Positions 1-5,815 of a stretch of DNA of 6,703 nucleotides are shown piece by piece; the first letter of the stretch is position 1, and the number at the start of each line of letters is the position of its first letter. The notes under the pieces were generated by a model, which saw only the letters and a list, made by a program, of their open reading frames with translations, had not been told where the DNA came from and searched no databases. Location: NCBI GenBank assembly GCA_025998295.1, contig BNVT01000069.1:1-6703 (forward strand), given 5' to 3'. This DNA comes from Endomicrobiia bacterium. Lineage in GTDB: Bacteria; Elusimicrobiota; Endomicrobiia; Endomicrobiales; Endomicrobiaceae. The translations under genes and the position numbers were made by a program.

Positions 1-365
1 AAGAGGCGGGAGTGGGAGCGGAAGTGGCGGGAGTTGGAGCAGGAGGAGCGGAGGCGGGAGAAGCAGGATGGGTGGGAGATGTGGAGGGAGCGGAAGTGGC
101 GGCCACCGCCGCAGTACCAGCCGAAGTTCCAGCCGGTGATGATGCAGTTACCACCACCATTCTTGAAATAGATGAAACTAAAGCGAACGTGACTTTACTT
201 TAGATGATGTTAGGTGAACTTACAAAAAGCAGACTTTGCAATATCATCCTGACAAAAATAAAAGTCCCGGAGCAACTAAAGAGGATGACACGAATTAATA
301 AGGCTTACGGGAGATTGGTATATATATTGATCAAAGAGACAAAAAGCGACATTGATTGGAATTAA
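1..365 (+). pseudogene. Degraded 3' end of a Trp-rich coiled-coil protein with a C-terminal DnaJ-type J domain
   Basis: Not a working gene as it stands; the 5' end lies outside the window. Frame 1 (1-168) reads an Arg/Glu/Trp-rich helix with motifs such as REWERKWRELEQEE and WEMWRERKW, then a Pro/Gln linker (PPPQYQPKFQP, LPPP) up to a TAG at 166-168. From about 159 the J-domain signal appears: ILEIDET in frame 3 (159-179), then TLDDVR, a TGA at 215-217 and TYKKQTLQYHPDKN in frame 2 (218-259), RINKAY in frame 3 (291-308), and IDQRDKKRH in frame 2 (326-352). These match in order J-domain helices I-II, the HPD loop (245-253) and helices III-IV. J domains stimulate the ATPase of Hsp70/DnaK. A J domain placed after a coiled coil is unlike standard DnaJ, where it is N-terminal. 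The coiled coil resembles the one near 5816. The fold call is strong; the original function is unknown. Confidence 0.75.
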
Positions 366-379
366 TGTGTAGAGTTACA

Positions 380-388
380 GGGGGGGGG
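380..388 (+). repeat. Nine-G homopolymer at the purD ribosome-binding position
   Basis: Nine consecutive G (380-388) are preceded by A and followed by AA, ending nine bases before the purD ATG at 398. The run sits where a Shine-Dalgarno sequence is expected and can itself pair with the anti-SD. Such a long G run stands out in AT-rich DNA and is prone to slippage, so its length could vary between cells. That last point is inference. Confidence 0.7.
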
Positions 389-397
389 AAGTATTCG

Positions 398-1666
398 ATG
401 AGATTACTAGTTATAGGCTCCGGAGGGAGAGAACATGCGGTGTGCCAACGGTTTTCAAAAAGCTCTAAAGTAGAGAAAGTATATTGTGCTCCCGGAAACG
501 GTGGAATATCTCAAATTGCAGAAAACGTAGATATTGCAGTTACTGATTTTGATAGACTTGTAGCATTTGTTAAATCAAATAAGATTGATTTTACTTTTGT
601 TGGACCGGAAGTTCCTCTATCTTTGGGCATAGTTGATTATTTCCAAAAGCAGGGTTTAAAAATATTTGGACCTTCAAAAGATGCAGCTAGGCTAGAGTCA
701 AGCAAGATATATTCGAAAGAGTTTATGCAAAAATACGATATTCCCACAGCGCAGTATAATAATTTTTCGAACGTTAACGATGCTTTAAAGTTTTTAGAAG
801 ACTGCAAAGAAGATAAAAGAATTGTAATAAAATCTGACGGGCTTGCGGCAGGCAAAGGCGTTTATATATGTAACGGTAGAAAAGATGCGCAGGATGTTGT
901 AAATCAGATGATGAAAGATAAAGTTTTAGGCGACGCTGGAACAAATATTATTATAGAGGAATACATAAATGGTCCAGAACTTTCATATTTGGTGTTTACC
1001 GATGGAGTATCGTATTCAATGATGCCTGCTTCAAGGGATCATAAACGTGTAGATGATAATGATCAAGGCCCTAACACGGGCGGTATGGGCGCTTATGCTC
1101 CGTCTCCTTTGGCAAGAGTTGAAATAAATAATAAAGTTGAAGATATTGTTTGTAAAGTGGTTAACGGTATAAAGTCTGAAAAATTAGATTATAAAGGCAT
1201 TTTGTATGTTGGAATAATTATGAACGGTTTTTTGCCATATGTACTTGAATTTAATTGCCGTTTTGGAGATCCTGAGACGCAGGCAATTCTTCCTCTGCTT
1301 GATACAGATTTAACTGATATTTGCGTTTCGGTTTTGGATCAAAAACTTTCAAATATAAAAATTAATTGGAAAAAAGAATTTTCGGTTTGCGTAGTGCTTG
1401 CATCTGGAGGATACCCTGGAAGTTTTAAAAAAGGTTTTGAAATAAAAGGGCTTGAAGACATTGATAACAAAGACGCTATGGTGTTTCATGCAGGGACAAA
1501 TATTGAAAACGGAAAATTTGTTACCACAGGTGGTAGAGTGCTAGGCATTACATCAACTTCAAAAGATATGAAAAACGCTATTGATAAAGTTTATTTAAAC
1601 GTTCGAAAAGTGTATTTTGAAAATATGCACTACAGATACGATATAGGTAAATCTTGCTTTGAATAA
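398..1666 (+). CDS. purD: Phosphoribosylamine-glycine ligase (GAR synthetase)
   Basis: Cytosolic ATP-grasp enzyme joining glycine to 5-phosphoribosylamine to give GAR, the second step of IMP synthesis. The product is 422 residues, the usual length for the family. Visible motifs in order are IGSGGREHA (6-14), GPEVPL (69-74), SDGLAAGKGV (146-155), the ATP-grasp EEYINGPELS (187-196), GPNTGGMGAY (224-233), and LEFNCRFGDPETQ (283-295), which carries the Glu/Asn metal ligands. HAGT and GGRVLG near the C-terminus complete the C domain. Small departures from the commonest consensus are NGPELS instead of GEE-type residues and DDNDQGPN instead of DGD-GPN. I chose the ATG at 398 because the family starts directly at the Rossmann-like MRLLVIGSGG; upstream in-frame TTG (356) and ATG (365) starts would only add a tail encoded by the G run. 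purE follows after 27 bases, so the two are probably co-transcribed. No convincing promoter is visible upstream. Confidence 0.96.
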   Translation: MRLLVIGSGGREHAVCQRFSKSSKVEKVYCAPGNGGISQIAENVDIAVTDFDRLVAFVKSNKIDFTFVGPEVPLSLGIVDYFQKQGLKIFGPSKDAARLESSKIYSKEFMQKYDIPTAQYNNFSNVNDALKFLEDCKEDKRIVIKSDGLAAGKGVYICNGRKDAQDVVNQMMKDKVLGDAGTNIIIEEYINGPELSYLVFTDGVSYSMMPASRDHKRVDDNDQGPNTGGMGAYAPSPLARVEINNKVEDIVCKVVNGIKSEKLDYKGILYVGIIMNGFLPYVLEFNCRFGDPETQAILPLLDTDLTDICVSVLDQKLSNIKINWKKEFSVCVVLASGGYPGSFKKGFEIKGLEDIDNKDAMVFHAGTNIENGKFVTTGGRVLGITSTSKDMKNAIDKVYLNVRKVYFENMHYRYDIGKSCFE

Positions 1667-1680
1667 CGCTATTTTGTTGT

Positions 1681-1686
1681 AGGAGG
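1681..1686 (+). promoter_or_regulatory. Ribosome binding site of purE
   Basis: AGGAGG lies seven bases before the purE ATG. It is a perfect Shine-Dalgarno core and fixes the start at 1694. Confidence 0.85.
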
Positions 1687-1693
1687 ACTTTAA

Positions 1694-2227
1694 ATGGAAA
1701 ACAGAACCGATGTTGCAATCATTGTTGGCTCAGGTTCAGATGTGGAGCTGATTAACGAAACTATTAAAACGTTGGAAGAATTCGGTTTAACTTATAGTTT
1801 AAACATCGCTTCAGCTCACAGAACTACAAAACATTTAAAGCAATGTATCGAAGGCGCAGAGAACTTAAAAGTAAAAGTTTTTATAGCTGCAGCGGGGATG
1901 TCTGCTGCTCTTGCTGGAGTCATTGCTTCTTCGACAATACTCCCTGTTATAGCTATTCCTGTCAATGGTAAAAATCTTGCAAGTTTGGATTCTTTATTCT
2001 CAACAGTTCAAATGCCTAAAGGTGTACCTGTTGCAACGGTCGCAATAGGTAAAGCGGGCGCTGCAAATGCTGCGATTTTGGCTGCACAGATAATAGCTAT
2101 TGGTGATAATAATTTAAAGGATAGGCTTAAGACTTATAAAATAAAAATGGCAGAAACTGTTATTAAAGAAGATTTGAAACTTCAAGAATACGGAATCGAA
2201 AAATATATTGAAGGTTTAAAGAAATAG
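1694..2227 (+). CDS. purE: PurE-family 5-(carboxyamino)imidazole ribonucleotide mutase / AIR carboxylase
   Basis: Carboxylation step of IMP synthesis, producing CAIR from N5-CAIR (class I, with PurK) or directly from AIR and CO2 (class II). The 177-residue product has a P-loop-like GSGSD (12-16), SAHRTT (40-45, containing the catalytic His42), DSLFSTVQMPKGVPVAT (99-115) and AIGKAGAANAAILAAQI (117-133); the last two are typical of class I. Two positions are unusual: GSGSDV replaces the class I GSxSDW, and AAGMSAALAG (66-75) replaces AGGAAHLPG, so the His-Leu-Pro of that loop is absent. The C-terminus has a somewhat longer Lys/Glu-rich helix than most PurE proteins. No purK is visible here. PurE identity is firm; which substrate it uses cannot be decided from the sequence alone. 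The remains of pyrR begin immediately after the stop codon. Confidence 0.94.
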   Translation: MENRTDVAIIVGSGSDVELINETIKTLEEFGLTYSLNIASAHRTTKHLKQCIEGAENLKVKVFIAAAGMSAALAGVIASSTILPVIAIPVNGKNLASLDSLFSTVQMPKGVPVATVAIGKAGAANAAILAAQIIAIGDNNLKDRLKTYKIKMAETVIKEDLKLQEYGIEKYIEGLKK

Positions 2228-2438
2228 TCAGAAATTATACCTGACACTAAAGCGTTTCGTATAGTGGTAGATAAAATTTCAAATCAGCTTGCAATTTTAG
2301 TTGATAGAGGTTTCTGGGAGCTTCCCATAGAAGCAAAACATGTCGGCATAAAACATTAAGAGTAAGGAATTTATAAAAGTTGATTACAAAGAAACCGATG
2401 GAATAGATAAAGTTACGGTTGTACCAACAAAAAAATGA
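2228..2438 (+). pseudogene. pyrR: Remnant of pyrR (C-terminal half, frameshifted)
   Basis: PyrR is the UMP-sensing RNA-binding attenuation regulator of pyr operons and also has uracil phosphoribosyltransferase activity. Here only its second half survives. The frame from 2228 reads TKAFRIVVDKI, then SNQLAILVDRGFWELPIEA and KHVG, which matches the PyrR segment running from the PRPP loop through QLAxLVDRGHRELPI and the following VGKN. One extra base near 2348-2351 shifts the frame; the next frame continues NIKSKEFIKVDYKETDGIDK (2352-2411) and ends at TGA 2436-2438, exactly where PyrR would end, 18 bases before pyrB. The N-terminal half and the intact PRPP-binding motif are missing, a few residues are gone before SNQL, and HR of the DRGHREL motif has become FW. 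Position between purE and pyrB is right for a pyr-operon leader gene. I am confident of the origin and that it is non-functional. Confidence 0.85.
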
Positions 2439-2444
2439 TATTAC

Positions 2445-2449
2445 AGGAG
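2445..2449 (+). promoter_or_regulatory. Ribosome binding site of pyrB
   Basis: AGGAG lies seven bases before the ATG at 2457. It has stayed intact although the gene just upstream (pyrR) has decayed. Confidence 0.8.
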
Positions 2450-2456
2450 TGTAGGA

Positions 2457-3398
2457 ATGTCTCTTAACTGCAAAGACTTCATGGGTCTTGAGCATCTGGA
2501 CAGAAAAGACTTACAAACAGTCTTGGATTCGGTGAAACCTTTTAAAAGTCTTTTTACAATGTCTGTTAAGAAAGCTCCTACCTTGATAGGCAAAACAGTA
2601 GCAAATCTTTTTTATGAACCTTCAACGCGCACGAGAACTTCTTTTGAAATTGCCGCAAAAAGACTTTCCGCCGATGTTGTTAACATATCTATAGATACTT
2701 CAAGCATTGTTAAAGGTGAAAGCCTTGTAGATACAGGCAAAGCTCTTGAGGCAATGAAAGTGGATTATATAATTATCAGGCATTCTTTATCAGGCGCACC
2801 TGATATCCTTGCAAGAAATCTTAATGCGTCCATAATAAACGCTGGAGACGGTTTCCACGAACATCCTACTCAAGGCCTTCTTGATTTGTACACCATGTAT
2901 GAAAAAAAGAAGAAAATTGAAGGTTTAAAAGTATTGCTTGTCGGTGATATACTGCATTCAAGAGTTGCAAAATCAAATATATGGGCATTGACAAAAATGG
3001 GAGCGGAAGTTACTGTTGCTGGCCCCCCTACTTTGATTCCTGCAAATATTAAAGATCTAGGCGTAAAAGTATATTACAATTTGGACGAAGCTGTTAAAAA
3101 AGCGGATGTTATAAATATTTTGAGAATACAGCTTGAACGCCAAAAAGAAAATTTGTTCCCGTCAGTTCATGAATATATTGAGTTTTATCAGCTAACAAAA
3201 GAAAGACTTGCGATAGCAAAACCTGACGTATTGATTATGCACCCCGGACCTATGAACAGAGGCATAGAAATATCTTCGTATGTTGCTGATAGTTCTAACT
3301 CCGTAATTAACGAGCAAGTTACAAACGGAGTAGCTGTGCGAATGGCAGTTTTATATCTTTTGAGTTCAAAGAGGAAAAAAAATGCATCTTCAAATTAA
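2457..3398 (+). CDS. pyrB: Aspartate carbamoyltransferase catalytic subunit
   Basis: Condenses carbamoyl phosphate and aspartate to N-carbamoyl-aspartate, the second step of UMP synthesis, in the cytosol. The 313-residue product has the full set of transcarbamylase motifs: FYEPSTRTRTSFE (52-64) with the carbamoyl-phosphate loop STRTR, SSIVKGES with the mobile-loop Lys (86), IIRHS (106-110), the GDGFHEHPTQ segment (130-139) ending in HPTQ, GDILHSRVAKS (163-173), LRIQLER (222-228) and MHPGPMNRGIEI (261-272). Those residues separate it from ornithine carbamoyltransferase, which has a different aspartate/ornithine-side loop. Length is normal for the unregulated, PyrR-associated type, and no pyrI regulatory subunit lies nearby. 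It follows a dead pyrR copy and its 3' end overlaps pyrC by 17 bases, implying translational coupling. It looks fully functional. Confidence 0.96.
   Translation: MSLNCKDFMGLEHLDRKDLQTVLDSVKPFKSLFTMSVKKAPTLIGKTVANLFYEPSTRTRTSFEIAAKRLSADVVNISIDTSSIVKGESLVDTGKALEAMKVDYIIIRHSLSGAPDILARNLNASIINAGDGFHEHPTQGLLDLYTMYEKKKKIEGLKVLLVGDILHSRVAKSNIWALTKMGAEVTVAGPPTLIPANIKDLGVKVYYNLDEAVKKADVINILRIQLERQKENLFPSVHEYIEFYQLTKERLAIAKPDVLIMHPGPMNRGIEISSYVADSSNSVINEQVTNGVAVRMAVLYLLSSKRKKNASSN
3371..3374 (+). promoter_or_regulatory. Ribosome binding site of pyrC inside the end of pyrB
   Basis: GAGG within AAAGAGGAAA lies seven bases before the pyrC ATG at 3382 and inside the last codons of pyrB. This supports the overlapping start. 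Confidence 0.7.
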
Positions 3399-4650
3399 AA
3401 ATATTAGAATAGTTGACCCGTCGCAGAAAAAAGATTCTGTTGGCGATATCTTTATAGAAAACGGTAGAATTGTTTCAAAACTTTCAGGCAATGTTGATAA
3501 AGAAATTGACGGTAAAGATAAAATAGCTGTTCCGGGTCTTATTGATGTTCATTCTCACTTAAGAGAACCCGGCCAAGAAGATAAAGAAACTATATATACC
3601 GGTACACGTTCGGCGGCAAAAGGCGGGATAACAACCGTTTTTTGTATGCCAAATACTAAACCTGTTATCGATAATGCTCCTACTGCTGAGTTTATTCTTC
3701 TCAAAGCGCAAAAAGAAGGACTTGTAAATGTTTTCCCTATAGGATGCGCTACAAAAGGATCTGAAGGTATGGAACTTTCTGAAATAGGTGTTCTTAAAAA
3801 AGCTGGAATTGTTGCTGTAAGTGACGATGGTCTTCCTATATCCAATTCGCAGATTATGCGTCGTGCTTTGGAATATACAAAAATGTTTAAGCTTCCTGTT
3901 ATTTCGCACAGCCAAGATAAAGAGCTTAGTAAAAACGGCGTTATGAATGAAGGGAAAAATTCCACAATTCTAGGTTTAAGAGGTATTCCAAGACAAGCTG
4001 AAGAAGTTATGGTAAGTCGCGATATAATGCTTGCAGAGCTTACAGGTGGTTATCTTCATATTGCTCATGTTTCAACTGCAGGATCTGTCGGTTTGGTAAG
4101 GCAAGCAAAGGAAAAAGGTATAAAAGTTACTGCGGAAACTTGTCCGCATTATTTTACTTTGACTGACGACATTGTAAAAGTTTATGATGCAAACACAAAA
4201 ATGAACCCTCCTTTGAGAGAGCAGAAAGATGTTGACTCTATAAAACAGGGGCTTGCAGACGGAACTATAGATTGTATCGCCACAGATCATGCTCCTCATA
4301 CACAGGAAGAAAAAAACAGAGAATTCGATCTTGCTCCATTTGGTATTATAGGATTTGAAACTGCACTAAGCCTTATCTTAAACGAACTTGTTGACAAAGG
4401 CGTTTTAAGTCTCTCTGATGCAATAGCCAAAATGACTTTAAACCCCGCAAAAATTTTTAATCTTATCTCAAGAGGTTCTCTAAAAGAAGGAAGTATTGCA
4501 GATATTACCATCATAGACCAAAAATATTCTTATAAATTTGAGGAAGAAAGTATAGTTTCAAAAAGTAAAAATTCACCTTTTATAGGAAGGAAGTTTAATG
4601 GTGGGGCGGTTATGACTATAGTGGCAGGCAAGGTAGTCTGGCAAGTATAG
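3382..4650 (+). CDS. pyrC: Dihydroorotase, class I
   Basis: Zinc amidohydrolase that cyclises N-carbamoyl-aspartate to dihydroorotate, the third step of UMP synthesis. The 422-residue length is right for a class I enzyme. Metal and catalytic positions known from the family are all present: DVHSHLREPG (55-64; His57, His59), the CMPNTKP substrate loop (88-94), SDDG (147-150) with the metal Asp, ISHSQD (174-179; His176, where the family often has HCED), LHIAHVS (225-231; His229), MNPPLRE (274-280) and IATDHAPHT (299-307; Asp302). The later GFETALSL and ITIIDQ segments are also typical. The start is fixed by the ribosome binding site and the 17-base overlap with pyrB. No carA/carB or pyrD follows, so the remaining UMP genes must lie elsewhere. 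I see no good terminator immediately downstream. Confidence 0.96.
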   Translation: MHLQIKNIRIVDPSQKKDSVGDIFIENGRIVSKLSGNVDKEIDGKDKIAVPGLIDVHSHLREPGQEDKETIYTGTRSAAKGGITTVFCMPNTKPVIDNAPTAEFILLKAQKEGLVNVFPIGCATKGSEGMELSEIGVLKKAGIVAVSDDGLPISNSQIMRRALEYTKMFKLPVISHSQDKELSKNGVMNEGKNSTILGLRGIPRQAEEVMVSRDIMLAELTGGYLHIAHVSTAGSVGLVRQAKEKGIKVTAETCPHYFTLTDDIVKVYDANTKMNPPLREQKDVDSIKQGLADGTIDCIATDHAPHTQEEKNREFDLAPFGIIGFETALSLILNELVDKGVLSLSDAIAKMTLNPAKIFNLISRGSLKEGSIADITIIDQKYSYKFEEESIVSKSKNSPFIGRKFNGGAVMTIVAGKVVWQV

Positions 4651-4686
4651 ATAGCACTTGTCTTTCCGAGTTGATTCCTTATACGT

Positions 4687-5019
4687 GCTTGCCTTGCGTA
4701 CTTCAAAGATGTGCATTTCCAATCGCAAGCATCACTTAAACTCAAAAATTACCTCAACGCTTAAAACGCGAATACTTAAATTTTCGTTTCTACTGTTGAA
4801 TTCTTAAAATAGTACGTAGGAGTTGTGAACGGTTGTTGTGTCATGCTCATAAAAAGGCATTGGTCTGATTTCAAAACTATGCATGAGTAACAAGTACACA
4901 AAAACAACAAAACGTTGTTAAATGACAACAGAACAAGATTTCTCGCAAAGGATGATAGGTACAATCACGTACTTGCTATAAGACTTGCGCTCTTTATTTG
5001 TCACAAGCGCAAGGCAAGC
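4687..5019. repeat. Stretch bounded by a perfect 12-bp inverted repeat
   Basis: GCTTGCCTTGCG (4687-4698) recurs as its exact reverse complement CGCAAGGCAAGC (5008-5019), enclosing 333 bases of non-coding DNA. No flanking target duplication is visible (ACGT to the left, TTCC to the right). It could be a relic of a small non-autonomous element, or chance. Confidence 0.35.
4984..5013. repeat. Hairpin: 8-bp stem, 14-base loop
   Basis: CTTGCGCT (4984-4991) pairs with AGCGCAAG (5006-5013). No T run follows, so it is not a classical terminator. Its right arm overlaps the right arm of the longer 12-bp inverted repeat. Confidence 0.45.
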
Positions 5020-5101
5020 TTCCAAGCAGAAGAAAAAGTAGTTATTTTTAAGAGCGCTATTTTGAGATGTGGTTTATACAGGTAGTCTACTAGTTAAACA
5101 G

Positions 5102-5130
5102 TTGCTTAATAAAGAATTTATAGCTATAAC
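5102..5130 (+). promoter_or_regulatory. Candidate sigma-70 promoter, distal copy
   Basis: TTGCTT (5102-5107), 17-base spacer, TATAAC (5125-5130). The -10 box overlaps the 12-bp palindrome, so a bound repressor could block it. Predicted by eye only. Confidence 0.45.
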
Positions 5131-5156
5131 ACACAACCTCAAATATTCTAAATAGT

Positions 5157-5184
5157 TGCTTAATAAAAGATTTATAGCTATAAA
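5157..5184 (+). promoter_or_regulatory. Candidate sigma-70 promoter, proximal copy
   Basis: TTGCTT (5157-5162), 16-base spacer, TATAAA (5179-5184), again overlapping the palindrome. It lies about 56 bases before the ATG at 5240, a sensible distance. Together with the distal copy it forms a tandem promoter. Confidence 0.5.
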
Positions 5185-5226
5185 TACAACCTCGCTAGGT
5201 AGCAAAGTGATTATATGGCAAAAAAC

Positions 5227-5231
5227 AGGAG
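5227..5231 (+). promoter_or_regulatory. Ribosome binding site deciding the start at 5240
   Basis: AGGAG lies eight bases before the ATG at 5240. It favours this start, directly ahead of a signal peptide, over the TTG at 5156, which lies inside the duplicated promoter unit. Confidence 0.75.
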
Positions 5232-5239
5232 AAAAGTCT

Positions 5240-5806
5240 ATGAAAATGAAGACAAAGGCAATGTTAAGTGCGATTGTGTTATTTGGTTTGATGTTAAGTT
5301 CGGCTGAAGCACAAGCAACAATAGCACAAGAACAACAAGAAGACGTAGATGAAGACGTAGATGGCGAACCAGCAGTAAAACAACAAGTAGACGAAGCAGA
5401 AGCAAGACGACAAGCAGACGAAACAGCAGCAAAAGAAAAAGAAGAACCAAAACAAAAGCCAGTATCAACACCAGTCAGAGAGTCAACATCAGTCCCAGAA
5501 CCAGAATCTAAATCCTACCAATACAAAGATCCAGTGGAAGAAACAGCAGCAGACTCAGTGGCGTCTATATCAGCACCGGCGCAAACGTCTGACGTAGCGG
5601 TAAAGCCACAGGCGGCAGCACCACCAATACAAGAGGCACCGCTGCCAGAAGCAGTACCAGTAGCCAAAGAGCCACAGACAGAGCATGAAGCTGAGACTGG
5701 AATATATTCATCGTCTTCTTCTTCATCCTCATCATCATCTTCTTCATCGTCAGCGCCTCCTTTACCATATTCGCTTTCATCTTCTTCTTCATCAAATCAG
5801 GAATAG
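5240..5806 (+). CDS. Secreted low-complexity protein with signal peptide and polyserine runs, possibly the 5' part of a split gene
   Basis: I do not recognise a family. The 188-residue reading has a clear Sec-type signal peptide: basic MKMKTK, a hydrophobic core (AMLSAIVLFGLML, 7-19) and a probable cleavage after SSAEA (20-24). The mature part looks disordered: an acidic Gln/Glu/Asp stretch with DVDEDVD, an Ala/Lys/Glu segment, a Pro/Ala/Val-rich linker, then 15 consecutive Ser (157-171), APPLPYSL, and six more Ser (180-185). No catalytic domain or cysteine is visible. Codons end overwhelmingly in A up to about 5700, unlike the pur/pyr genes. The reading stops at TAG 5804-5806, yet the same frame carries on into a Trp-rich coiled coil, so this may be only the N-terminal section of a longer exported protein. 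The N-terminal part is well supported as coding; export is inferred from the signal peptide. Confidence 0.7.
   Translation: MKMKTKAMLSAIVLFGLMLSSAEAQATIAQEQQEDVDEDVDGEPAVKQQVDEAEARRQADETAAKEKEEPKQKPVSTPVRESTSVPEPESKSYQYKDPVEETAADSVASISAPAQTSDVAVKPQAAAPPIQEAPLPEAVPVAKEPQTEHEAETGIYSSSSSSSSSSSSSSSAPPLPYSLSSSSSSNQE
5708..5794 (+). repeat. Polyserine-coding TCN repeats (15 + 6 codons)
   Basis: Codons 5708-5752 are 15 TCN serines and 5777-5794 six more; none is AGT/AGC. The top strand turns abruptly pyrimidine-rich here, between purine-rich neighbours. Such triplet runs are prone to slippage. Polyserine commonly serves as a flexible linker in exported bacterial proteins. Confidence 0.75.
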
Positions 5807-5815
5807 CTGATAGGG

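Larger units (their letters stand above)
4651..5099. other. Intergenic region without a recognised gene
   Basis: About 450 bases between pyrC and the duplicated promoter region. No complete coding region could be supported. One forward frame (4812-5083) is open except for a TAA at 4888-4890; its longest part, 4891-5083, spans 64 codons, contains LNDNRTRFLAKDDRYNHV and HKRKASFQAEEK, and has no start codon or ribosome binding site. I recognise no family in it; it may be a decayed gene or chance. The region also holds the inverted repeat and hairpin listed separately. Confidence 0.5.
5100..5193 (+). repeat. Direct duplication of a 40-41 bp unit upstream of the secreted-protein gene
   Basis: Copy 1 spans 5100-5140 and copy 2 spans 5154-5193. 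Both begin AGTTGCTTAATAAA, share TTTATAGCTATAA and end ACAACCTC, differing by a few bases and one indel. Each contains the same perfect 12-bp palindrome TTATAGCTATAA (5118-5129 and 5172-5183), an operator-like shape. The unit offset is about 54 bp. Confidence 0.8.

Noticed and set aside
12..203. Ala/Gly/Val-rich 63-residue forward frame
   Set aside because: It is an out-of-register reading of the Trp/Arg/Glu coiled coil (frame 1). Only its end, from about 159, coincides with genuine J-domain coding in a broken gene.
300..360. Promoter for purD in the TATATATATTGATC area
   Set aside because: No -35 box at proper spacing could be found, and the bases are explained as J-domain remnant.
356..397. 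Upstream starts for purD at TTG 356 or ATG 365
   Set aside because: They would encode a tail through the G run with no family counterpart. The ATG at 398 starts exactly at the conserved PurD N-terminus.
3555..3965. Antisense open frames inside pyrC (also at 3559-3915 and 4072-4299)
   Set aside because: They are shadows of a strongly conserved dihydroorotase gene, with no motifs or ribosome binding sites of their own.
4640..4693. Terminator after pyrC formed by GGCAAG (4640-4645) and CTTGCC (4688-4693)
   Set aside because: The stem is short, the loop is over 40 bases and no T run follows.
4776..4964. Antisense 62-residue frame with hydrophobic N-terminus
   Set aside because: It has no visible ribosome binding site, and its composition is expected from A/C-rich DNA on the other strand.
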